Of a stretch of DNA of 64,000 bases, positions 33,800 to 44,626 are shown piece by piece. Below the pieces are notes generated by a model. The model was not told where the DNA came from. It made no database searches and saw only the letters and a list, made by a program, of their open reading frames with translations. The DNA lies in NCBI GenBank assembly GCA_003586115.2, contig QVOM02000073.1:26300186-26364185 (forward strand). The letters run 5' to 3'. The first letter of the stretch is position 1. Every line of letters starts with the position of its first letter. Origin of the DNA: Salvator merianae. Its lineage: Eukaryota > Chordata > Lepidosauria > Squamata > Teiidae. Position numbers and translations under genes: made by a program.

Positions 33800-34165
33800 A
33801 ACATCCCAACCTATTGAGGGCTCCCTTGGGCTGTTTATCACACCTCTTTTCTGGTTTCTAGCCAGCATCACTCTACATTCCAACACTCTGACTAGTTTGC
33901 ACCTCCATTCACACCAAAGCCTTAACAATCATTGTTAACAATCATTGTTCAGAGTTTTGCATTTTTATTGCTATTCATATTTCTAATTTTGATACGGTTA
34001 AAAGATTAATCAATAAGTTGACATGCTATTCACAAACATAGCTTGCCTACATAGGTCTGTCTCTAGGCACTTCACTCCATGCATCTGATGAAGTAGGCTT
34101 AGTCTATGGAAGCTTATTCTACTAACTTCTTCCTGTTAGTCTCTAAGATGCTGCCAGACCCTTCT
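33800..34165 (+). mobile_element. Penelope-like retroelement 3' end (probable)
   Basis: ATTCACACCAAAGCCTTAAC, the block CATCTGATGAAGTAGGCTTA..GGAAGCTTATTC, and CTGTTAGTCTCTAAGATGCT form the order I associate with 3' regions of reptile Penelope-like elements. A related tail is present in reverse at 43967-44000. No coding part remains. The left limit is uncertain. Confidence 0.5.
34085..34112 (+). ncRNA. Decayed hammerhead-ribozyme-like core
   Basis: CTGATGA at 34085-34091 is followed by a short stem (GTAG pairing with CTAT, one G.U) and GGAA at 34108-34111, where an active hammerhead has GAAA. Penelope-like elements are known to carry hammerhead motifs. The changed core suggests this copy is inactive. 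Confidence 0.4.
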
Positions 34166-34653
34166 GCTTACTAATCTGGTAGCAGTAATAGATGCACCTA
34201 TGCAGCAACACCTGGAGCACACCACAGTCTTTAGAGGCCTGTCAAAAACTATTCAGAGATAACTGTTGGGCAGTTGCAAGGGAGCATATTAAACTGGAGT
34301 TGAAGTGGGACTTCTGCTGTGGCCATAGAAGCTGATAACACCATGGTAACTGAATTAGGTGAAGAGGTCTCTCTAGTGGAAGGATGGTACAGATTCACAC
34401 AGCTGCAAGACATTTAAATTGAAACCACTGCTATAATTTTGCTTCAGCAGGTAATTTTCCCTGAAGACACTGACAAAGGCAAAGGTAAAAGCAACATGAT
34501 GCTGGCAGCTCAACAAGAAGGGCATGCACCACAAGCATAACACACTTCTTACAGCAGGGGATGTTTAATTGAAGATAGGAAATGGCCCCTGTGTTTGAAG
34601 ATATGGGGCTGGCCATGACACTTCAAGTAAAGCAGACCATATGAGTTCACATA

Positions 34654-34890
34654 GGGCCTGTTCACACTGTCCACGCTAGAATGTGCTAATTAGCACATTC
34701 TAGCGTGGAACAGACCCCATCGTGCAGACACCGTCTACACCATGGGGCCTGAGAACAGACCCCAAGCTGGATAATTAGCGCTTACCCCTGCTCTGTTTTT
34801 ATAGCACTCTAAAGAGCACTTAGGGTGAGACACTGGCTGGCTGAGTGCAGACCCATGCGACTCAAAGTGCTATAATGGTGCTATGAGAAT
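34654..34890. mobile_element. TIR-type element with 38-bp palindrome
   Basis: Starts GGGCCTGTTCACACTGTC, like family B and I ends. A perfect palindrome lies at 34671-34708 (arms CCACGCTAGAATGTGCTAA). The right end is not certain, so the extent is approximate. Confidence 0.45.
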
Positions 34891-34959
34891 GCAATCAAAC
34901 TCATTGCACAGAAGTATGATTGAAAACGGGTGATGTAAAGAAAAAAACAAAGGGGTACA

Positions 34960-36417
34960 TTAGAAGGATCTGGGAAGTATTATCCAATGCCTGTTGTATT
35001 CACTGTTAAGCACATCAGATGAATTTTGTCATGGCAAAACAGTATCTGAGTTAAATGACATACTGATTTTCATTTCAAATCTTTCTGAATTCTTTTCCTA
35101 TATCATGAAAAGTTCAACATGAAGTTCAGGAACTTCAACATAATGCAGAGTGATTTTGGTATTTGAGGAAATCTTTTCAGACCATCAGAATTTGGGCTTT
35201 GTTGGGCCCTTGTTGCAGGGACCCTTAATCTGGATGTTAATTCACATCTTAATGCAGATCTATGTTAATGCAGATCTATGACCACCACCACCCCAATGGT
35301 CAGGGAGGCCCTGATTGGGATTACTGGTAGACCCATTTAATTGGATCTAGCAGTGGAACAGCAGCCCTGATGAGAATACAGGAGGCATGCAGAAGACACA
35401 CCTCCCAGGTTTTGTTACTGGAGGGGCGCATATGTCAGTGGCATACCATAGTGAACCACCTAAATGCACCCCCCAGAGGCCCTGAAGGCATGGGAGTTTA
35501 GCCACGAAGTTCACACAAACTTGAGGCCATGGTATGGGCTGATCTCTATCAGCACTGGTGTGCAGATGGCACTGATTTTGCCCATGCTTTCCCATGGTTG
35601 GAATCAGCAGGCCTGTTTGTTCCAGACCTACTGATTCTGAACACAGGCAGGTAAGTGCAGAAATACCCTTTGAAACCATTTGTGAGTATGAAGGATTTGT
35701 TTCAATGCCTGAAGATATAGAGTTACTGATGGTCATTTTTTGCACTGAATGATGCCTTTGCAATCAGCTATAGAGAAGTGCAAATAAATAAATAATATTG
35801 CAGCATATGCAGCAATCACAGATTCTGTGTATGCAGTTGCTACTGCTAGAGTATCAGTTGGAACTTTGCTGCATTGCACCACAGGTCACTTTGCCCAGGA
35901 CCACATCCAAAGAAATCATGGACCAACAGATATCAGCAGTGTGTAATTCCATCATTTCACATTCACAGAAACGATTCACATTTAGCATACATCTGTCAAA
36001 TCCAAGACTGCTTATCCAAGGCTATTTGTAACACATAACCAGAACTTTCCAGAAGAGACACTTGATGAAACCATCCAGCCCTACCCAGAGCTGGAAATGA
36101 ACAGCTTGAGAATAGAGCATTTAGTGCTACATACAAGACTTCTACCCTGCTAGAGCTGCTTTAGGCATTCTTCATCTGATTATGGAGGATAGTTTATAAA
36201 ATGACTTTCCATAGCCAGTGATAATGCTGAAAACTCTCTCATTACACCATTGGCAACAGCAGAGGCAGAAGGGGAATTTTCAGCTCTGAAGAGAGTGAAG
36301 TCTGTTCTCAGGAACACCATGTGTGAAGATAATCTTAATGTCTTAACTATGCTATCTGTTAAACAGCAAATTATAAAAAGAATCCCAGATTTCATTTCAA
36401 GGACTATAGCGACATGA
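34960..36417 (+). pseudogene. hAT transposase relic (ZMYM1-like type), interrupted
   Basis: hAT transposases cut and paste DNA and end in a hATC dimerisation domain. The open segment 36205-36414 (70 codons, ending at TGA 36415-36417) contains AEAEGEFSALKRVKSVLRN and then NLNVLTMLSV, the usual hATC pattern, with substitutions in the first part. Just upstream in another frame, TLDETIQPYPELEMNSLRI fits the preceding region. Near 34998, IHC, a stop, then AHQMNFVMAK matches the CxxH segment of the insertion domain. A 465-bp TIR element (35204-35668) separates the two parts. Multiple stops and frameshifts make it non-functional. Terminal repeats of the parent transposon were not found, so a dead host-domesticated gene cannot be excluded. 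Confidence 0.65.
35204..35668. mobile_element. Hairpin-rich TIR element, family E copy 2
   Basis: Starts GGGCCCTTGTTGCAG. The right end, reverse-complemented, is GGGTATTTCTGCACTTACC. Internal blocks match 1131-1553 in the same order. It interrupts the hAT transposase relic. The 138-codon minus-strand frame at 35763-35347 lies mainly in it and is not a gene candidate. Confidence 0.6.
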
Positions 36418-39400
36418 AATTCGTTGCAGTACAGAAAGAGTAAATTTTATGCATAATGTATAGACTACTTTTGAATAACCAAGTTGACTTCTTGAGGCTA
36501 GTACTTGGCAAGCTTTGGTTCATCTTGAACAAATTAATCAGACAATATTGTTGGGATGTCACATATCTCCCAGAAAAAATAGGCACAACATTTTTTTTTT
36601 ACTGGGGCAAACTTTGAAAAGATATGGACAGAGCGTCATTTCTCACAGGATGTCTCATTTCCTCCACAGATCCATGACGTCTGGGGTCCTATGATAGAGG
36701 CCATAATTCATCTACTCCAGAGCCAATATACAAACTTCTAGAACAAAGTAAGAACATGTTTCTTTTATTCATGTGTGCCTTTTTTCACTGAATTCTCCCT
36801 ACTCAATATTAACAAGTTTCTCTTTTCATCACTTTGCAAGCTATAGACTATGGCAACCAATCCTCACTCAGAACATCAACAACAACAACCACTCTCTCAG
36901 ACTCTCCTCCTTTTTTATATTAGTTCATTTGCATAACTCCTCCCCATATTGCTAAATGGGTCTTAAAGAAGCTTGTATCTAAACTACAAATATCAACAGT
37001 AACATTACATTTAATCACAGAGTCTTTGTCCTGATGCTTTGTCTGGCACACACAACTCCAAGTCATTAAATCTAAATGAACAATTTAGACAGTGTTTCTT
37101 TTTCTTATGCTTCAGCTACAAAAGGTACCTATTCTTATCTTATAATGACTATTCCTGTTTTAATGTTATCTTCAAAATAACATTTTTTTCTTAAAAGTTA
37201 AGCAATTTGATATTGTTTTGTTGGTAACTGTTGACTCTCAGTAACATTAACAAGTTTGTATGATTAAAAAATAAAATTTCAAAGCCTGACTTTTGAGTGA
37301 CATTTTAATTTTTTTTAAAGGAGACAATTCTTGAATTTTAAAAATGTTTCACGGGCTCAGGGTGCGAATCGATTGTACTGTTGTGAGGTATAGCATATTG
37401 ATGTATTTAATTTACCCCTATGGCAGCAACAGCTATCATTTAAAGGTCTCAATAGCCAGAAGCATTTAGAAAACCTATTTATCATTTTTCTCATCCTTTT
37501 AAAACAACTTTGTAATGGTTGGTAAGTTTCCAAAGAAAAGGCCAATAGAAATCACATTAATCCAGTTGCTTTGAATGATAAACACTGAAGCTAATTTCTT
37601 CAGGGAAGAGGAAGTGTATCCACACACAGTCACTATCAGTTCAAGCTTACTTGTGAGTGATTTCCAATGCAGTCCATTCCAGATGAAAGAGTTTAAGGCC
37701 AGAAGCAAATGTTTTCTAAATTTTGCCTGATTAATGTCCCTTGCAAAAGTGTTTGCCACCTCTACAGGCATCTACATCCAAATGTTTTTCTTGTAGGCAC
37801 ATTTTTCTCTGTAGTGTGTTTGGAAAGAGACAAGGTCAGTCAAGCTATTTTTCACAAATGCTGTAAGGCTGCTATGTGGCTACCGTACAGCAAAATACTC
37901 AGCAAGTGAATGTTACACTTTCAGCTCATATAGGTTATGTGTTTATTTTGCAGTGTTACAAGCTATGTTATCCTAAAACGGGAAGTCTTGGTTTAATTTT
38001 GCTAGCTTTCTCAGCAAGTTGACAAGATTGTTTTCACAGTCAGCTTTGTATTATCCCCATTAGGATACCAGTCCCCCCCCCCTGCTAAATTTATAAATGC
38101 AGCCTACTTTCCAGGTTTCTTTTGGGGGGAGTATAGGTATGTGTGTGTATTTATATTTGTGTGTAGGTACACATCCACTTTAAACAGAGCTTGCTAAGCT
38201 CTTCTGCTGTGGCATCATTAAAAATTAGCCTTCCTAAATCAGTGGCATTGCAGGGCTGACATGCAGGTAACATCCATGGTACTTGTAGGTATAAATCCAG
38301 GCTACTGGTGTAAGCCAGCAACACTATAGCTTAGTGTACCACTATAAGATAGGGTGCCTTAGAGTCCAAAACACATTATGGAAGTTTCTGGGATTGAAAT
38401 AAATAAGTGAAATCACATTTTACTTAAGAGAAAAAAAAAAAATCTGTTATAGAAGGAAAGTCACATTTTGCCAACCATATTAAAACAACAGAGTTTTACA
38501 AGGAAGAACTATATTTGGAACACTGACAAAGGCACTGTGCACACAGGTCCCTACGAAAAGAAAATAAATTCTCAATGCTGGATAGAAGGCCAGATTTTGC
38601 TGCTTGGAACTGTGCTCATATATAACTCCAGAAAGGGACCCAAAATGGCAGAATTCCATGTAGTGGGACATAAATCCTTGCAGCATGAGTCGGGCCAGTT
38701 GGACAATTTATGTCAACAAACAGGAAAAGCCTTTTTTAAGACTTAATTTCACTACCTGGGCTTCTAATAATTCTACTGCTGTCACAGATCTCTATTTTTA
38801 TAGGTGTTGCTTTTATTTGCTTTTACTGCTGACCTGTTATTTTTGTTGGATTTCAGTTTGCTTTCTTAATGCATTTTATTCTTGTGTTAGCTGTCTTTTA
38901 CATTACATATAAAACACACATAAAAGTTGCAGCTCAGGGACTTTGTAGCACTTCCATGGAAATTTCCTGTGCAGCTGTACAAAGCCTTGCAGTAGAACCC
39001 ATACGGACATGACAACCTTCTGGAGAAAGTCCCACTATGCAGGAGCAGAGAGGGTTTTCATGTAGACTAAGTTACGTTTGAGTTTCAGATACTATTTCAA
39101 CCAATATCTGAGGCCTTTTCACCTCTGAAGTTTTGTTTTTGCTTCTGCAAGTCACTGAGTATTGTATTACTGCAGTCTGAGCATCCTGAAGGCCATAAAC
39201 TGTGGGATTCTAGCACAGTAATGTGATGGTAGGGGTCTGTGAAGTTAAGGACTCTCCTCTGTATCTCAGGGAAGATGAATCGGCAGAAGTAGTGCTTGGG
39301 TTGGACAAAGTAGACTCAGGAAGGGGGATTAGTATATTGCCTAGATTACATCCTATGTGTCTTGTCTGTCTGTGACTTACAGCCTAGAGAATTAGACCAA

Positions 39401-39885
39401 TAATCATATTAACAGTAAGAACTGGTGTGATTCTTGGGGTTTATGATAAGTATCTGAGTCAGATGTTATTTTGTAAGTGGATGGAAAGCCTCCTATTGTA
39501 AGGAGTTCTGATTTGAAATATCATAACTTGATGATAAAAGAAGATATATTTTCTCCATTTTGTTGTCATTTTCCAATGTGTGTTTAATTGAAAGTATAGG
39601 TGTTTTGTGTCTATGGAGTATTTTTGTATTCCACAGAAAAATATCCTATCAATTTAGAGGAAATATATACCCTGACATTTGTATTGATTATTGTTGTATT
39701 ACTGCACTAGAAAACGACCTGAAAACTAACGAAACCAAGTCACAATGTATAACATCATTTTTTTTAAAAATGACACCGTATTTTCTGAGTGGGTTTTTTT
39801 GTTTGTTTTTTAGGCCAGTCTTAAAGTGGTAGTAAAGAGCTTAATTTTCTCTCAGAAAATTAACTAGCATTGAACATTTGGTGCA
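36418..39885. other. Unassigned AT-rich stretch
   Basis: No gene, RNA gene or repeat recognised in 3.4 kb. Short A and T runs and a CAACAACAACAA run near 36868 are the only visible low-complexity features. Confidence 0.4.
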
Positions 39886-39889
39886 CCCA

Positions 39890-40163
39890 CCTCTGAACAG
39901 CTCAGGGAAGGTCATGTCTTCACCTACCAGTTTTGGCACCTCTATGGGTCAAAGAAGGAATCTCCTACCACCCCATCTCTATTTTCTGTGGCACTGGGAA
40001 CCTTTAAAGCAATCATGTAAACTGTTTTGCAAGATAATCACTCACAGAGGCACCTCCAAAACAGGGTATTTCTTCCTGCCTTGCATGAAGATGCTGCAGA
40101 ATTTGGAGTCTCTTCACTCTGAAATAGAGATGATGGGGCACCTCTTCCATCTCAGAAAGCTTG
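39890..40163. mobile_element. Repeat family G copy 1
   Basis: Shares CCACCCCATCTCTATTTTC and flanking blocks with 53977-54240. Within each copy this phrase is partly inverted near the other side (AATAGAGATGATGGGGCACC here), suggesting a foldback DNA element. Confidence 0.45.
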
Positions 40164-41100
40164 CCAAAAGGAAACAAAAATGAGCAAAAATGAGCAATAT
40201 AAAGGGGGGAGGGAGTGATGTAGTTTTGTATCCCAATTTAAATGGATGACAAAATAGTTTGGTATCCCAGCTATATATTTTTCATCTGAAAGCCATACCT
40301 TTTATAACATTGGATTGAAATTCACAGGTTTTATTCCCTGAAAGACCTTGACAGTGTCCTGATTGGGCATGACCATCTAATTAAAGGCCAAAGAATAGTT
40401 AAAATTTTAGAACATCAAGGATATTTGAAAACGCTTCTGGGGAAGATGGCTGAATGTAGTTGCTGAGAGGATTTTTCCTCTGAGCAAACTGCAACGTGAG
40501 GAGACAGAGGGGGGAGTTCAACCCCCCCGTCTGAAGATTTCATCTCCCTGAGTGACAGGGAGGCGGAGGGATTCCTCATTTAAGCTCCACCAAGTCTCCC
40601 CCCAGTGGGGGATACGAGAAGCCGTGGCTATCTGCGTCAGGAGGAGACGAAGGAGCTGGGGGAATTTTGTCAACATTCCCAAGTCACGTTGTGTGTCGTC
40701 TGCAGGACCGTAAGTTCGGCCGATCCCCTTTTTAATTAATGAAGATTTTAAAACTAAGATAAGCATTAAGAAGAGCAAAATAAAGAAATAAAGAAAAAAA
40801 AAACCCTCTACAATTGCAGTTTGGACAATGTATGCTGAAAGTTTAAACATCGTAATTCAGCAAGATGCCAAAGTATTTGCAAAGGCTGTGAAGGTTTTTT
40901 TTGGATAAATCATTTAAAGTTCTGTTCTTCGGACACGCCGGGGTTTTCAGTGCTTTATTAAAATACATTTGGCTGGTGATTATCAGCTAAGTAAATAAAC
41001 AGAATGCACGGATATGGGAGTTCGGTTTAATTAAGACAAAAGAAGAAAATAAAAGAAAAAAGTGCCTTTATTAATTAGAGGGCTTCTTCAGAGAACCAAG

Positions 41101-41123
41101 TTTTTTTTTTTTTTTTTTTTTTT
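41101..41123 (+). repeat. T homopolymer (~23)
   Basis: A run of T inside the 5' part of the deleted L1. Confidence 0.9.
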
Positions 41124-41204
41124 AAGACAGATAAAGAGAAGAAAACATGCAATTAGAAAAATAATGAACAGTGTAGCTGCCAGCCAGATTTACTTCTTAA
41201 AAAA

Positions 41205-41411
41205 ATGGATGCTATTTTTCAAGTAATGCAGAGTTCTTTTGAGACTCAGAGGCTGACTTTTGAGAGATTAAGACAGGACATTAAAACAGAAATGGGTGCT
41301 TTACGCACTGAACTTTATGAAACAAAGGATAAGGCTTTGAAATTCCTCAGACAAAATTTACGACTCAAGAAATACAGACTACGAGACAAGATGAGTTGTC
41401 TGTACCACTGA
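41205..41411 (+). pseudogene. L1 ORF1 N-terminal fragment
   Basis: A 68-codon frame beginning MDAIFQVMQSSFETQRLTFE, rich in charged residues and hydrophobic heptad positions, as expected for the coiled coil of L1 ORF1p, the RNA-binding chaperone. It follows the L1 5' UTR directly. The frame stops before any RRM or C-terminal domain. Sequence from 41412 to about 41740 is A/G-rich and without a clear frame before the ORF2 end begins. Confidence 0.65.
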
Positions 41412-41739
41412 TAACAGCTCAAGGTCATATTTTTTCATCGAAGGAAGCCTTGGAAAAAAAAAAATTTCAGGAGAGGAAGAAGCACATAAGAACGGAAACA
41501 ATCCATATTTGGAGGCAGCAAAGAGTTACTGTGAATAAACAATATTTTGGTGTAAACAAAGAAAGGATTGGAGGAGGAGACGAAAGAAGAAAATAACAAC
41601 AACTGAAGGAGTCAGAAGGGGGAGTTTATAAGTGGTGGAGTAGAAGAATGGGCAGAAGCCAAATTATAGAAAGACTGATATGAGAAGAAGATTTTGAGAG
41701 ATGGGACAAATATAATAAGTTACAGAAAAATAAGGCAGC

Positions 41740-41948
41740 GGATAGACTTTGGTGAAAACTGGAAACCCTCTATTGAACTTTTGCAAGATCTGGAAAGTGG
41801 ACTTGGAAAGTGGATTGGGTTTGCTGGAGGAAAAGAACGAAGAGAAAAGAAGAAGAATGTTGGTGAAAGAAAAGAGCTGGGTGGTTGGGGGGTAAGAAAT
41901 ATAGAAGAAATCTGGGAATTAGTGAAAAGGTTAGTTAAAAAATGTTAG
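41740..41948 (+). pseudogene. L1 ORF2 C-terminal end fragment
   Basis: Part of an 84-codon frame (41694-41948), with NWKPSIELLQDLESGLG matching [17 protein letters not shown] at the end of the L1 ORF2 at 11458-11508. It follows ORF1 remnants with no RT in between, which marks the internal deletion. Confidence 0.8.
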
Positions 41949-42114
41949 TCGACAAATCATGAATTATTTAGTGTAATTTTATATATCCTTAAAAAATAAA
42001 TAATAATAATAAAAAAAAAAGAAAAAAAAAAGGATATTTGAAAACCACAAACAAATGTAACAAAAATATAAATCTGGGTAAAGGTTCATAGAAATGAATG
42101 TTAATACAATTATA

Positions 42115-42177
42115 TGGTAGCAGCTGTTGCTCATCAGAAACTGGGTCCAACTTGATGGCACCTAATAACAACAATGC
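42115..42177 (+). mobile_element. SINE/BovB-type tail
   Basis: AACTGGGTCCAACTTGATGG and CACCTAATAACAACAA match the 3' tail shared by squamate SINEs and RTE/BovB LINEs. The rest of the element is not recognisable. Confidence 0.6.
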
Positions 42178-42179
42178 TG

Positions 42180-43960
42180 TTAAATCAGAATTATGCTAAT
42201 AGTATGGGGATGTATTTGATTTAGCAGCATGAGTGTACATCTGTGTAATGATACTGATTGTGCCATGATGCTTCTATATAAATATTTTATATAAATACCG
42301 TATCTTTTCTTTTTGCTTTTTCTTGTTGCTTTAAAAGGCTTTGTGATTAGTGGTATCAGATCTCCTATTTCTCCATGTTCTTCTAATAAAAACATTTTAT
42401 ATCACTATAGTAAGGCTACTATCTGGAACCCAAGCAGGGCTCCTATATCTTTAACAGTTTCTCGGAAGAGTATGTTTCAGTAAATGGGAGACAGTGCTGG
42501 CACAGGAATCCCTCCCCTTGACAAAAGCAGCCTTGTGAACCTCTTCTTCAAAGGAAGCTCATGAGCTTACTCTCAGCAGGAGGAAGGATTTCTGGTGGCA
42601 CTCACCCACACCAGCTGACTCTGGTTGAAACAAGTGTTTCCGGCATTCAATAGATAGAAATCTGGCCTGGTTCTCATGTGGCCTTTGCTACCACTAATAC
42701 TTAATAACTGTAATGTTTATCATTCTCAAAAGAAGATAATGAGTCTTCTTCAGACAAGTCACATCCTGGCCCAACTGACTCATCTTGCAACCATGGTTCT
42801 GGTTGCTTACTAATATCTGGTCTTGAAAGAATTTCCTCATGCCTCTTCAAACCTCTAGCTTTTTCTGTAAAAGAAGACCTTCTGGCTTCAGGGTCATAGT
42901 CACAGAACTACAAGACTATACTTGCTGGTCTATCTTCTGTATTGTAAATGGACAGAATTCTCCAAGGTCTCAGGCAAAAACTTTCTTTGAGCCACAAGTA
43001 TGTGAGTTTTGTATTGACACCATTTTTGTACAAAACCTGTGTTCTGGCAGTGAGCAATGGCCTTCCCAATGGGAAGATTCAGCATAAGGCAGTGTCATAT
43101 ATTCATCAAAAATAATTAGCACAAGCTATGCCTAAACACGAAGTGTCACCATTCCATCTTCTCTCTGTCACAATAAATTTACATCAACCAGAGTTCCTCC
43201 ATGAAGCAAAGATTTAAAATATCTTTGGACTTGTGTGGGACAAGTCGGGGACAAGTCATAGAATTATATATATATTCCATGTATCATTAGCAGAGACACC
43301 TATCCAGTCAGTAGTCCTCAGCTGAGGTGTTACCTGTTCGTTAAACATTTGTTTAGTAGGAATAAAACTAAAAATTATAAGAACTGAGATCTGACTGTAA
43401 AGCATATAAAGCATGAGAGAAAAACATATTTAGAAGGCTTTTAAAAAACATCTATTTTACTTGAAGTTTTTTTTTAATGTCATCTTTGAGTTGGTCATTA
43501 AGGAATGCAAAGGAAGGTGAAGCCCTACTGTAAACAACAACATTGTCACATCCCATAAGGTGCAACACGAACTGTTGATTTATTTTTATTTTTTTAAAGC
43601 ATATATGGAATTTGGTTCCATAATGTAAAATATGGCTTCAATCTTGAATATGATTTTTTTTCAGAACTAATATTAAAACAACAACAACAACAACAACAAC
43701 AAAACCTATTCAGTTCTCATGTCATTTTTATTTCTTTGGCTTGAAAATATCTAATAATATATACAAATATGCACTGTATCTCAAACAGAGATTCTCAGGC
43801 ATAGGCCTCCAGGGTTTGTTGAAATGTAGTTCTCATCAGCGATAGTCACTGTGACCAAAGTTGACAAATATCAGGAGCTTAGGTTTGGCATCTGCAGGGC
43901 TTAAGTTTGGAAATACCTGATCTGTGCATGGATTTCAAAAAGAATTTTCTATTAATTTGC
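42180..43960. other. Unassigned, with a (CAA)n tract
   Basis: A (CAA)n microsatellite of about nine units lies at 43675-43702. An 82-codon frame at 42839-43087 has no domain I recognise. Confidence 0.45.
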
Positions 43961-43966
43961 AAGGGG

Positions 43967-44000
43967 GTCTAGTAGCATCTTAAAGACTAACAAAAAGAAA
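43967..44000 (-). mobile_element. Penelope-like 3' tail scrap (reverse)
   Basis: GGGGGTCTAGTAGCATCTTA then AAGACTAACAAA is the reverse complement of the GTTAGTCTTTAAGATGCTAC-type tail related to 34130-34160. Confidence 0.5.
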
Positions 44001-44025
44001 GAAGCTGGTGCCTTGAGTTGTCTTT

Positions 44026-44626
44026 GGGAGTTTTTGCACTCACCTGTTATGGTGGTATTGACCGTGCAGTGAGGACTACCATCCACACTGCGTGGCCACA
44101 ATACTTACCTTCAACCGGCTACCAGCGTTCGTGGTGCGAACCTGGCTGCTTCCATGGCAACCAGCAGTGCTGTGCAGTGCAGAGGCATGCAAAGGTATGA
44201 ACATGTGATTGTGCAGGCGCAGCCATGGCAAGTGTGAAGTTGCAGTTGGGAGCAGTGTCTACAAATATTCCCAATTACTATTAGCTCTGGACCACAAAAT
44301 TGTAGTCTTCATCTGTACCGGGAGCAACTGGACTGCTCCTGGTATGCAGTATTTACACCTACTTCCTGGCGTGAATGCTGCAGGCTGCAGCACCCTGTGA
44401 TTGCAGCTGCATAGTCATGCACAACATATCCCATTACCATGGCAGTAGCTGGAATTTCCACAGCCACTGTCATGGTGGACAGCCAGGCATTCACACTGTG
44501 AATGCTGGAAGGCCATTTCTGGGTTGTTCAAGCCCACACAGTGTGGATGGATGCTACACAGCAGGGACTGTTACACCTTGGAATATTCAGATTAAAACAT
44601 TCCAAGGTGAAAAGTGCAAAAAGGCC
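44026..44626. mobile_element. Chain-of-hairpins TIR element, family I copy 3
   Basis: Ends GGGAGTTTTTGCACTCACCT and, reverse-complemented, GGCCTTTTTGCACTTTTCACC. Internal blocks (CCATGGCAACCAGCAG, TGATTGTGCAGGCGCAG) are related to 4158-4712 and 19976-20384. Several internal hairpins include one around GGGAGCAACTGGACTGCTCC (about 44321-44340). No clear target duplication. Confidence 0.6.

Larger units (their letters stand above)
40433..42029 (+). mobile_element. L1 with intact ends, internal deletion and 16-bp TSD
   Basis: AAGGATATTTGAAAAC is exact at 40417-40432 and 42030-42045. Between them lie a GC-rich 5' UTR starting GCTTCTGGGGAAGATGGCTG, an ORF1 start, an ORF2 C-terminal and 3' UTR segment related to the L1 at 11440-11700 (for example AAACTGGAAACCC), and an A-rich tail. 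At 1.6 kb it lacks most of ORF1 and nearly all of ORF2. Confidence 0.9.

Noticed and set aside
35347..35763. 138-codon minus-strand frame
   Set aside because: Mostly inside a TIR element (35204-35668), and the related copy at 1131-1553 has no equivalent frame.
44026..44626. Exact target duplication for family I copy 3
   Set aside because: Flanks (CTT/TTT versus CTT/TCA, depending on the end chosen) cannot be matched without shifting the ends, so no duplication is claimed.
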